The notes under the pieces are model-generated. The model worked only from the letters and a program-made list of their open reading frames with translations. It made no database searches and had not been told where the DNA came from. Positions 1 to 10,400 of a DNA stretch of 26,875 bases are shown in pieces. The stretch lies in assembly GCA_003990745.1 (NCBI GenBank), contig RBNI01000795.1:1-26875 (forward strand). Direction: 5' to 3'. Source of the stretch: Jimgerdemannia flammicorona (Eukaryota > Mucoromycota > Endogonomycetes > Endogonales > Endogonaceae). Made by a program: the position numbers and the translations under genes. Positions within the stretch are counted from its first letter, which is position 1. Each line of letters starts with the position of its first letter.

Positions 1-3000
1 AAAGCTTTTGTCAATCGAGCACCTGTCAAGATCATGATAGACAGTGGTGCCTCAGGCAACTTCATCAATGAAGAAACAGCCAACAGACTCAAGGTCTTCA
101 CCTCTCCAGTACAACAAACTCAAGCAGTTGCCACAGCTGATGGAACCTCATATGTCATTAGCAAGGAAGTCTGCAATCTACCCTTCCGAATTGGTGACTA
201 TTGAGTACATGTTATCCATCAAATTGTACCACTTCCTGACAATGAAATCATCCTTGGAACTCCATGGTTGAAACAAGAAAACCCCATGATCGATTGGGTA
301 AACCATTCTCTGACCATCAAGAAAGGTCACCACAACTTCAAACTGCAAGGTGAAAAGAACCCACTCAACTCTAGTGACCCTGGACCAAAGATTACCCACA
401 TCAACAAGCTACAACTTAAGAAATTGGCCAAGAAATGCTCTCTCTTTGCTATCTCCATCCGTCCATCCAAAGGAGAACCTGAGAACTCTGAAGAAGACTT
501 TTCCAAAATTGACAGCCATGTCAGACCACTACTTCAGAAATTCTGAGACATATTTCCAAAGAAGCTTCCGAAAGGCCTACCTTCCAAATAAGCAGTGGAC
601 CATGCCATCAAGACTATTCCAGATGCTAAGCCAGCCTTCAAGTCAATCTACCACAAGTCTCCAAGAGAAATTGATGTACTCAAGAAAGAAATTAACAAAC
701 TCCTGAAACAAGGATTCATCAGACCCAGTGTATCACCTTATGGTGCACCAGTCCTCTTTGTTGTCAAGAAAGGAGGAGACCTGAGAATGTGCATTGATTA
801 CCATGACCTCAATGAACAAACTATCAAGAACTGTTGCCCACTACCCAGAATCGATGAAATATTTGATAGGCTTACCAACCCACAATTCATGAGCTCTTTT
901 GACCTGCAAAATGGTTACTGACAAATTGCAATGAAAGAAGAAGACATCTACAAGACTGCCTTCCGAACCCGCTATGGACATTTCAAATTCCTGGTTATGC
1001 CCTTTGGCTTAACTAATGCTTCTGCAACCTTCCAGATACTGATGAATACTATTCTGCACCCATACCTAGACAAATTCGTTATTGTCTATATTGATGACAT
1101 CCTAGTCTTCAGCAAAACCCTGGAGGAACATTTCGAACACCTTGAACTAGTACTACTGAAACTCCAAGAAAACAGACTCTTCACAAAACTCAGTAAGTGT
1201 GAATTTCTTCTGAAAGAAATTCAGTTCCTTGGACACATTGTCATGCCAAATGGAATCAAAGTGGACCCCAGCAAAATCTCTGCAATCAAGGATTGGCCCA
1301 GACCTAAGAAGCTGAAAGACCTCTAGTCATTCCTGAGATTAGCAAACTATTACAGGCAATTTGTTGCCAACTTTACCAAAATCGCCACTGCCCTTACTCA
1401 AATGACCAAGCATAACAAGAAAGGAGATCAGCCCTGGACCATGAAATAAGAGAAAGACTTCAACAATCTTGCAAATTAGGGACCCAAATAAGACATAGCC
1501 TTTCAAGCATTGAAAGATACCCTGATAACCACTCCAGTACTTCAAGCGGCAAATCCTGCTATACTATATGAAGTTACTACTAATGCCTCTGACCTAGCTC
1601 TTGGAGCAGTACTCAAGAAGGACACCCTGTGGCCTATCACTCCCACAAGTTCAATAACACTGAAATCAACTATGCAACTCATGAGAAGGAAATGTTAGCC
1701 ATCATAGACACTCTGATCAAATGGCGACCATACCTAGAAGGAGCACACTTCACTGTATTGACTGACCACAAGTCATTAGTCAACATCAAGACCCAGACTA
1801 CTCTTTCTTGAAAGCAAGCCAGATGGATGAAAGTCCTCACCAACTTTGACTATGAAATCCAGTACTGCCCTGGCAAGGAAAACATTGTTGCCGATGCAAT
1901 CTCCAGACCACCAATTGAAGAAGTCATCCAAACTTTCACCCTGGTTACAAACTCCATTATGGAACAAGTTATTACAGCATGTGCTGATGATAAGGAAGCT
2001 CAAGCACTCTGAGAAATCCTGAACAGCGATAATGCTGACAAGTATACTAGGTATAATCAATACCAACTTAGGGACAATGCTATCTACTACAAGGACAGAC
2101 TGTATGTTCCAAACAACCAAGACCTCTGAAGGACTATCTTATTCAAATGTCATGATGCCCCTACAGCTGGACACTTAGGATTTGATAAATGCTACAAAGT
2201 TATCTTCTGAAACTTCTAATGGCCCCACATGGCAGATCAGCTAAAGACCTACATCACTTCCTGTGATGCCTGCCAACGGAATAAGTCCTCAACACTAGCA
2301 AAATCTGGTCTACTCCACCCTATCCAAGTACCATCTGCTAATTGGGAACAAGTCTCTATAGACTTCATTGTACAACTACCCCGAACCAAGAACAGGAAAG
2401 ATGCAATTGATGTTTTTGTAGACTATCTCAGCAAACAAGCTCACTTTGTACCAACTACCACCACTGCAACAGCACCAGACATAGCTACACTCTTGTTTGA
2501 CAATATCTTCCACTATCATGGTCTTCCTAAGATCATTGTTAGTGACTGAGACCCGAAATTCACCAGCCATTTTTGGAAAGCCCTCCATGCAAACCTTGGA
2601 ACAAAACTTGTACTATCTACAGCCTTTCACCCCAAAACTGATGGCCAAACCAAAAGAATGAACCGAACTCTAGAACAAATACTAAGAAACTATGTTTCCT
2701 ACAGACAAGATGATTGGCATGAACACCTCACTGCAGTTGAGTTTGCCTATAACAACAGCAAACAAGCCTCTCTTGGAATGACTCCATTCTTTGCCAACAC
2801 TGGACAAAACCCAAACACTCCTCTGACACTCATCCAAACCACTGAAGAACCCTCTACAGTCGAAGCTGTTGAAGAATTCTTACTCCGAATGTATAATCTA
2901 AGCCAGATCGCAATTGAGAATTTATCGCGAGCTCAAGAACAACAGTCACAGTATGTTAACCGACATCGCTGAGAAGAAACCTTTGATATTGGAGAAAAAG

Positions 3001-3425
3001 TTCTACTAGACATCCGAGGATACCGAGTTGACAACCTCAAGCACAGACCATCTACAAAGCTGAACAGCAAGTTCATTGGACCCTTTGAAGTCATTTTACA
3101 AGTCTCTCTGACCTCCTACAAATTGGCACTACTAGACACCATTAAAATTCACCCAGTCTTCAATGTCCAACGTCTCAAGCGATACAATGACAATGATGAT
3201 GAGCTATTCCCGAACTGTGCTACAAAACCACCTGCACCTGTCATTATTAATGACCAGGAAGAATACGAAGTTGAACAAATCCTCAACAGATGTGGCCACA
3301 AGAACCACCCTGAGTATCTCATTAAATAGAAAGGTTATCTGATCCATGATACAACATGGGAACCCAAGACCAATCTCCAGAATGCTACTGACCTAGTTCA
3401 GGAATATAATTCCTTGTACAACTAA
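1..3425 (+). pseudogene. Ty3/gypsy pol pseudogene: protease, RT, RNase H, integrase, chromodomain
   Basis: Aspartic protease shows DSGA at 40-51 and ILGTPWL near 260-282. RT is read in frame 1, with YIDD at 1087-1098 and MPFGLTNA before it. RNase H begins in frame 1 and continues in frame 3 after a frame change near 1625, where about one conserved stretch before HPVAYHS is lost. Integrase keeps the zinc-binding H..H and CDAC, and DDE aspartates in SIDF and IVSD. The catalytic Glu is Lys (AAA at 2652-2654) in GQTKRMN. A chromodomain (YEVEQIL...PEYLIK.KGY...TWEP) covers about 3264-3416. Stops: TGA at 202, 544, 919, 1809, 2010, 2127, 2208, 2547, 2970; TAG at 1324, 1477, 3327; TAA at 589, 1447, 1489, 2217. 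Many sit where family members carry Arg or Trp, which points to C-to-T and G-to-A substitution. The enzyme set would have copied RNA to cDNA and integrated it, with the chromodomain targeting histone-marked chromatin. Confidence 0.9.
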
Positions 3426-4141
3426 AATCTGAACACTCCTGCATCTATCAGTCTATACTATATATTATACCCTCCTGAACATTATAATTATCATGAACCT
3501 AATCAAGAACTCAGCAAGAACAAAAGAATACCGATCCTCTGGAAAAATAGCAAAACTGAAAGCCAGCTTATTCTCCCCATACCACTGGTGGGAAATGAGG
3601 CATAGACATTTAAGAAGATTCCTTAGAGGAAATTCTCCAGCAGTGAATGATGTCAGAATCACCTCCGGCGCATGGCATTGAATATATGACCCTTTAACAT
3701 GTGAATCCAACACGTTAGGCAACTGTACTACGAGCATGCCACTTTCTGAAAAAATGGACTTTACTAGACTTTTGATCTCCCAAATAGTATAATGACACTA
3801 GAACAAAATTAGAAGGCCCCAATGAGGACATCAAAAGCTAAGAAGGGGAGAGTTATAAGTGCACAACCTCCAAGCCACAGAAATCACATGTCACCCTCTG
3901 AACAAGCCACGGAAATCACACATGATCTCCGAACAAATCTGGAAATCTCCTGCAAGATCATGAAGCTGAGTCAAACAGAAGTCATAGCATACAAAGCTGA
4001 GTCAATAACAAGTCATGGAACACAAGATTCACACAAACAGGATCTTACCAATCAAGAACAAATGCATATATACTGAGCCCTGAGACACATCAAAACAGAG
4101 AATCAAAACAAACAACAACCATAACTTCCAAACACACAAAC
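3426..4141 (+). other. Non-coding spacer between integrase and ORF3 of element 1, with two short direct duplications
   Basis: No credible coding sequence is visible; the short ORFs on both strands have no family signature. Two imperfect duplications of about 31 bp occur. One is at about 3871-3931, where copies share CAAGCCAC.GAAATCACA. The other is at about 3962-4020, where copies share AAGCTGAGTCAA followed by AAGTCAT. The spacer may hold a promoter or splice acceptor for ORF3, but no clear signal was identified. Confidence 0.5.
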
Positions 4142-5239
4142 ATGACCACCGAGATCTACAACCACATCTGCGCTGACATTTGGAATGCCATTGTCAACTG
4201 AGCCACACCCCCTCTGCCCCTCATGAATATCTATAGCCGAGCACCCCTCTACTTCATGGAAGCCCAATAGAATGCCCTGAATATGCTTAACGAAGCCCAC
4301 CGGATTGGACAAATCTCAAGCTACTACCAGATCAGCCGCCTTCTGGAAGATATGGTTGAACACTACCATGATACAGACATCACCCAGATGTCTCAACACC
4401 AGAAGCTCATCGCTCACAAACACTGAGAGCTCTTCTATGAGTACAGCACCTTTATTCCCCGCATCTGAGTTACTATCAGCGAAATGGTTGCTACTCTGTC
4501 CTATGGCCAAATCGATGATATGATATAAGAACTCAACCACAAGTATCTTGAGTATGTTGAAACCACAGACAGAACCTTCCTGCACCCTGATGACCATATT
4601 CTGCGAATGCCCCAAGTTGGATATGCCATGAAGGATGTCTATGATATAATCAACTTTGACAAAGACAAAGCAGAAGACAATGATCCTTCTGATGCTGACA
4701 TGACCTCAAGCCAAGGATCTCTACCAACCCTGATCACACTGCCAACCTTGTCAATGAACTTACAACAGTTCATAACCACATATGAGACTTATTGGGACAA
4801 TGACCACTGGCATGAATACTAACCTGCATTCACCCCCAATTACTTCAACTACAATGAAGAGACCAGAGAACACAACCTGTACCTTCAGACAACCCTCGAA
4901 GTCGAACCAACCACTCTACCACCTGAGTATGAGCAATATGAACCACAGCCACCAGCTTACTACAACCCCATGACTCATAGTACTGTAACCTATAGAAGGT
5001 ATGCAGACAGTGAATCTGATGAAAGCGAAAATGATGCACCACTTCTTTGCCCACCAACACCTTATCCAGCATATGAGACAGATGATGCTATCCTGTGGGA
5101 TGGAGATGAAGTTCCAATGTATTACTACCTCAGTAAACAAGGAGAAGTAATCCGCGAACCACTTTTCCTAGATGACTACTTCATCAGAGATGAAGCAATT
5201 GATGGTGATGTCATCGAAGACTATCCAGACAGTGCCTAA
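4142..5239 (+). pseudogene. ORF3 of element 1: accessory protein downstream of integrase, with tandem PPxY
   Basis: A single frame of 366 codons including the stop runs from the ATG at 4142, broken only by stops at 4199, 4268, 4424, 4466, 4526 and 4820 and by no frameshift. This fits substitution decay of a once-open gene. The first 170 residues look helical (YYQISRLLEDM, KLIAHKH.ELFYEY). The C-terminal half is acidic and rich in Tyr and Pro. It carries PPEY at 4919-4930 and PPAY at 4949-4960, the consensus bound by WW domains of Nedd4/Rsp5-type ubiquitin ligases. No signal peptide or membrane segment is seen, so it is not a recognisable envelope protein despite the env-like position. The function is unknown. 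ORF3 of element 2 occupies the same position and shows a weak resemblance around YYxIS..L. Confidence 0.7.
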
Positions 5240-5287
5240 AAACCATAAATAGGTTAGCAGTCATAGTATAGTTAGATTAGCCTTGTA

Positions 5288-5556
5288 TGATGTGACTGTA
5301 TTCCGACTCAGCAAGGCACTTAGTGCTACATCCACATTTAGCATAGTCCAGATAGCCCCTCACTAGTATAAATACCCTATCCCCCAGACCTCAGAATCTC
5401 AGACCTGAACAATCCCTGAGCACTTTCCCAAATATCCCCCCACACAACTACTCCTAGTATAGCAATATCATAAGTAGCAAATAAATCTATTTAATAACCC
5501 ACAAACCACTCTTAAGTAAATCTGCTCCCCATTAGGTCCTACTCCTAACCCCATCA
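5288..5556 (+). repeat. Probable 3' LTR of element 1
   Basis: A stretch of 269 bp starts TGATG and ends CATCA, a short perfect inverted repeat of the TG..CA type. It contains a TATA-like AGTATAAATA at about 5366 and AATAAA near 5481, in the order expected of an LTR. It lies 48 bp after the ORF3 stop. No clear purine-rich primer tract is visible just upstream, and the partner LTR is outside the window, so the boundaries are provisional. Confidence 0.45.
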
Positions 5557-5637
5557 CGAAATTTCCTAATTGGGTATTGTCTGCAGCAATATGCCAATTC
5601 AACTAAGCTGGTCTTAGTTTCTCAAACTTCCTGAAAT

Positions 5638-5903
5638 ATGGAAAATCCTGAATATCCAGAACTAGTCCAAAGAAAGGACTTTGGTTGAGATGTCAACCCG
5701 ATCTTGAAATCAATAAGCATAGAGGACGTACTCTATATGAAATTGATCTTGACCATAAGAAAATAGTCTTCCAGAATATCCAGAACTTCCAGAAAACCCT
5801 TCCAGAACTATGTAACAGTTACCCTAAAAAGCAACCCTCTTACAATCCAATTGATGTGTGTCTTGCCATAGGTCATGTCATTCACCTAGCAGTTAACTTC
5901 TAG
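5638..5903 (+). pseudogene. Unrecognised coding fragment right of element 1
   Basis: An ATG at 5638 opens a short frame (MENPEYPELVQRKDFG) that ends at a TGA (5686). The reading continues best in another frame from about 5700, as a hydrophilic stretch (NKHRGRTLYEIDLDHKK) to a TAG at 5901. This looks like a frameshifted fragment of a once-longer gene, possibly a gag remnant since it follows an LTR-like sequence. I recognise no family, and chance is a real alternative. Confidence 0.25.
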
Positions 5904-7066
5904 GGCTTGCCAAACTGATTCAGGGACCTGAGCCAGATGAGCACCCACCTTAGAGATGTTGGGCACCTTCTGGACCAGGGAGTGATATATGGGGAGATCC
6001 TTCAGAGGTTGGTGGTGAGTGTTGTTGTGCCTGGCCCTGGTATCTGGCTTTGGAAGCTACTCTGCTGACTTGGGGTGTGGTTCTGAGAAGATTGGAGAGA
6101 GTGGTGGAAGTTGGGGTATTGGTTGCCCTGAGATACATTTCCCTGGCCCTGGCTCTCAGAGGTGAATTTGCCATAGGCAGAGGAGGAGTTGTTCTGAGGG
6201 GTAGAGGGCTTGCTAGAGACTGCTCAAACTATGAGTCAGTGTTTCTGATATTTTGCATCATCCTGGAAGTTGCCGAAGAGATCACCATCATACTTGGGGC
6301 CAGATGTGACCATGTGTCATGTGGAGATAAGGGTGGGAGACCATCCTGCAGCTTTGGTGAGGTCAATCTGATAGTAGATGCAGATGCTTTCTGCCTCATG
6401 GAATCTGATCTAAAGGGAGTCTTAGAGTTTTTCCACTATGGGGGTAATGACAGCATCATGGACCAAGTCTTGGTGAACATTGGCCCCATCACTCTATAGT
6501 TCAAGGACATGGAGGAGAATGGTGATGAGGTGGAGTGTGTAGTAGATTGTGTATTGTGAGTCGATGAGGATGTAGTTGGCATCTTGAGCAGCTTTGGGGA
6601 AATCATTGAGGAATGCCTTATTGATAGAGGGAGTTTGAAAGACACCACCCTTGGGCTCCAGGTTGTGGCAGATGAGCTTCCTAAGGCTGGGAGGAGTGAG
6701 GTGCATGTAGATATATTCAGTGGGAATGATGTCAGTGAAGGTGAGTGGGATATAAAAACAGCCAAGAGCTCTTGTTCTAATGGCTGTAAGGAATTCCTCA
6801 TCACTGCCAATATCATTGATGGGGGCATTGTCATCCATACCATTGGGGTGCCTGTCAGGTCCAGAGACCAGGCCCCTGGTGCATCCTGTTCTTCAGAGGA
6901 AGAGAGAATTGGTGATACACTGTTGTTCACGTTTAATTGTGATAGCTGGATCCAGCAGTGCAGGACAGAGGCTGACCATGACCACCTCAGAGACCTGCCA
7001 AATGAACTTGGCCCATTCAGCCAAGGCAGCCTGTTGTTGTTGCTGTTGAAGTTGTTCATGGTTCAT
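5889..7066 (-). pseudogene. Gag-like Gln/Ser/Asn-rich pseudogene on the minus strand
   Basis: Reading the minus strand from an ATG at 7066 gives MNHEQLQQQQQAALAEWAKF, then a stop near 6896. The same frame then runs open for about 114 codons from 6838 to 6494 (IPLTFTDIIPTEYIYMHL, then SLRKLICHNLEPKGG). Further decayed sequence with several stops leads into a Gln/Ser/Asn/Gly-rich tail around 6240-6000. After a frame change, LKDLPIYHSLVQKVPNIS continues to about 5889. A helical core followed by a low-complexity Q/S/N tail resembles gag proteins of fungal retroelements, and a retroelement origin fits the context. No zinc knuckle or pol is attached, so the lineage cannot be named. A 207-codon plus-one frame over the same DNA looks like an overlap artefact. 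Confidence 0.45.
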
Positions 7067-7497
7067 AGTTAGAAAAGTTTCAAGGGTCGAAAGTAAGAAG
7101 CCAAGCTTTCAAAACGGCTAAGGGAACTCTGTGGGAGCAGGGACACTTTTATTACTATGTTTTACACAAATGTCTCACACATATGTCTTAGACAGATGAA
7201 TTCACAGTTACATGTAAAACCACTATTTCTAAGACAAATAAAGCATGCCATCGCTTTCTAGATGGCAGAAACCAACTCTGAAACGGTCCGAGACCAAGCG
7301 AAGCTTAGACCCAAATTCAAGCCACCGAATTACCCCAGAAAAAAATTATCACTTGCAAATTTCCCGGTGTCACAATGTTGCGAGGTAGCACACGAGAATT
7401 TGTTTATTCCGAAATTGCCGATCGTCTCGTTTGATTACGGTATTCCTCTGTTGACGATTATTCAGAAACATCGGTATACACCTCTACCTGTGTCGCC
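7067..7497 (+). promoter_or_regulatory. Upstream region of the SAM-LRR gene with an overlapping uORF
   Basis: These 431 bp separate the minus-strand remnant from the LRR gene start. No convincing TATA box was found; AAATAAA occurs at about 7235. An 83-codon ORF including its stop starts at 7262 and terminates at 7510, overlapping the first codons of the main gene (ATG at 7498) in another frame. If transcription starts left of 7262, this would be an overlapping upstream ORF able to reduce translation of the main frame. Whether it lies in the mRNA cannot be told from sequence. Confidence 0.3.
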
Positions 7498-10400
7498 ATG
7501 TCCTCCATAGAACTTCCTAAACCCTCGCTTGACGAAATCATAACATGGGATGAGCACAGAGTCTATGAGCACTTTCGACACCCTGCTCTCCGTTTGAAAC
7601 CCGAGCATATAACCATTTTGCGTGATCAGGAAACGGACGGAGACGTTCTCATTCTACTCACTGAAAATGACCTATTGGTACCTCCGTACAACCTACCAGG
7701 TGGGCCGGCAAAGAAAATCATGAACGAGATTGCCCGCTTGAAAGGTAACTACATCATTCCAAGTAACTGTCGTCGTGGAGTTTCAAGGGTTCGTCTTCCA
7801 GTAAGAGGCCATACCAAAGTCAATGCATTTGCCAACTGAAATGAGGATATTCCTTTTAGGAAAAGTCAGGAACCCTGAACCTACTGCAGGTGTGAAATTT
7901 TTTTCGCTGTTGAGAATTATTATCTCGGCGCAACATACAACCGTCAACCGAGATCTTATTATAATTTGTGTTTTTAATTTTTTGACAGCCATTTCCCCGA
8001 GCACATTGGAAGCTAGAATGAAGAACATTGAGCGCATACTCCACGAGCTCCAGAAGGAACAACTGCAAGGTACGTGTATTATTGTGCCATAATTCAAACG
8101 GATAAGATTTCGGAATATTCACCTTAAACCTTGCTCATTCTTATTCCAGCGCCAACTTTTAATTTGGCGTCGGTTAGTAGCAATCGATATTTTGTTCTAT
8201 AACAATGTTTATGCAACATCCATGGTCATATTACTTTTTTCTCCATATATTTATAGATCATACAGGACATGAAGCGTGATATAGAAGATATAAAGAAATA
8301 CGTGAGGAACAGGAGCAGTCTTGACGAACTTCACGACAAGGTTGCCAGTTTGCCCAAACTTATGCTTGATCTCTATGAGGATATGGTCCCGCGGCTCTTC
8401 TTCATCTTTCCTGAGGATGGTCATTGGTGCGTACCATCAGTGGAAAGCCTCTTCACCTCTGTGAGCACGAAACCATCGAAAATGGCATCACGAGGAAACA
8501 GTTCCATCTGGCATATCATGATGGCTACCATGTCGTCCGACCACGCGAGGTACGTTATCTCCGATATTCCTAATATATGATGCCCACTCCAACTATCTCG
8601 ATCCTGGTACTTATTTTACAGCTTAACATATCTTCACTTGAATATATTTTAGTTTGTAGCGAAATTTGGGCCATACATACGGACGGTATGTCGTCTGTTT
8701 GACTTTGAGCGTCCGAACTCTTTTCATACCATCTAATATTTATCGTGCAAAATAGATCATGCCCTGTCTATTGCTGGCTGTACGCTTGGGAGGACGTCTA
8801 TTGGATTGTGTACCTGCATTCCGGAAAGCGTCGACAGCAGAATCACCAGTATTTATGGACCATGAACTTGAGCTTTGTGCGCAGACGGAGAAATTTTTTA
8901 AGACGGTTGGAGACAAAGTCAAAATATATACAACTGATGCACCGCCGTCGGTTCGGAAGCAAGAAAAAGCGCCGGGACTGACCGAAAGACCTGATCTACA
9001 GGAGCTTCAAGGTTAAGCAATACAACAGTTTTCTCTGTTTTATTATGCATGTCCTGAGTTCGATATAGCTCATGTTTTTTTTTTTTTTTTGGGGTCGAAT
9101 TCCCGTTTATAGCTCATCTTAATGGCTTGGATGACGTCAACCGACTTGGGAATCTGCAGCGCGTGCTCCGTCGTGAGGCAAACGGTGGCATAACTGTTCG
9201 ATGGGTGTGCAAGAATCATGCTTCAGAATGGGAGACGCCAAACGCTGTTCAGAGTCTTCACACAGCCATCAAGAGTAGTTCCATAGATGGCCGTGTTAAG
9301 TTTGACGATAGGATTTGGAGTCTGACGTACGTATTACTTACTAGTTTTAACTGCATCATATATCTTTTGTAAGTATGTAGATCTATACTTAACCCTTTTT
9401 TTATTCAATATCAGGTTTGAGGGATTGTCATCAAGATCATTGTCTATATTTCAAAATTTGGTGACGCGTGCAGTGTTCGGTATACCTCTGCGAAAAATTA
9501 GGTAATTAGATTGGTTTCAGTCTTTCTTTCCTGACCTAGATTTTCTAATGATTCATTACACTATAGCTTTATAAATTGTGAAAAGGCTGATTTCGAAGAT
9601 GTAGAAGCTTTAATCAATGTTTCGACTATTATTGAAATTCTGGAGTAAGTGTTATTAAATTTTTGTTTTAAGAAATTAATTTATTAAATACTAATATATT
9701 CTATTATTATTCTACTTATTTAGACTAAAATGGATAAAAAATATGCAGTATAACTATCTTTTATTTATGATAATATATTGATATTTTTTAATAATTATAA
9801 TATTATATAATAAGATTTACTAATGAAATAAACTTTCTGTCTATTTATAGAATTAAGAATATTTTTCAAAAGTGTCTTCAACTTAGAGAATTTAATTTAA
9901 CAGGTATATTACAAACTGTAGTTATCTTATATTTGAGATTTTTGTCTTAGATGATTTTAGATAAATGATATCAACAGCAGACAAAAACAAAACTGACATT
10001 AGTGGAAATGAAAATGGGCATTCAAAGCTTGCAAGTATGTAACATTGAACTTATGGCAACTGTATACAATTTTTTATATATCTCTGTAGCCTGTCATATT
10101 GATGATAAGGGAGCCAAAGTGTTAGCCAATGTTCTGATAACGAACATGAGCCTGCAAAACCTGAACCTAAGCCGTACGTAGGGATGAAATCCGTAATATT
10201 TTTACAGTGTTTTAGATAAAACAATGCGCACGAATTTTATATATTCCTCTATAGAAAATTCTATTAGAGAGGAAGGAGCCTATGCACTGGCCGAAGCACT
10301 GAAAATAAATGTGATCTTACAAAACCTCGATCTAGAAAGTATGTATGAATGAGTCCATTGTATTCTTGAATTCATCTGTTTTGTGTTTCGGCTGACACTA

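Larger units (their letters stand above)
1..5556 (+). mobile_element. Element 1: decayed Ty3/gypsy chromovirus, 5' end outside window
   Basis: The window opens inside the protease of an LTR retrotransposon and runs in Ty3/gypsy order: protease, RT, RNase H, integrase, chromodomain. A 716-bp gap and an extra acidic ORF follow, then a probable LTR. The chromodomain after integrase places it among the chromoviruses. Gag and the 5' LTR lie left of position 1, so total length is unknown. I count 16 in-frame stops in pol and 6 in ORF3, plus one frame change, so the copy is inactive. Domain order and motifs are seen directly; the right boundary at 5556 depends on the LTR call and is less certain. 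Confidence 0.85.

Noticed and set aside
3465..3737. ORFs on both strands in the element 1 spacer (3493-3681 plus, 3465-3737 minus)
   Set aside because: They overlap each other, have no recognisable motif and are of a length expected by chance.
4142..5239. ORF3 as a retroviral-type envelope gene
   Set aside because: No signal peptide, transmembrane segment, furin site or cysteine pattern is visible; the C-terminus is acidic and soluble-looking.
6436..7059. A 207-codon minus-strand ORF and plus-strand ORFs at 6050-6499 and 6584-7072
   Set aside because: They overlap the gag-like frame, which has the more protein-like composition; the 207-codon frame is Ser/Thr-rich in the way shifted frames usually are.
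8550..8685. GTACGT at 8550 as the exon 4 donor
   Set aside because: It is the better-looking donor, but joining from it to 8653 or 8661 gives an early stop in this or the next exon. The weaker donor at 8554 keeps the family-like FVAKFGPYIRT in frame.
9075..9090. Long T-tract before exon 7 as a terminator or insertion mark
   Set aside because: It sits in an intron about 20 bp before the TATAG acceptor and is most simply a polypyrimidine tract or slippage run.
8257..9326. NACHT or NB-ARC domain expected between SAM and LRR
   Set aside because: No GxxGxGK(S/T) P-loop or Walker B-like hhhhD(D/E) motif was found in the translated exons.
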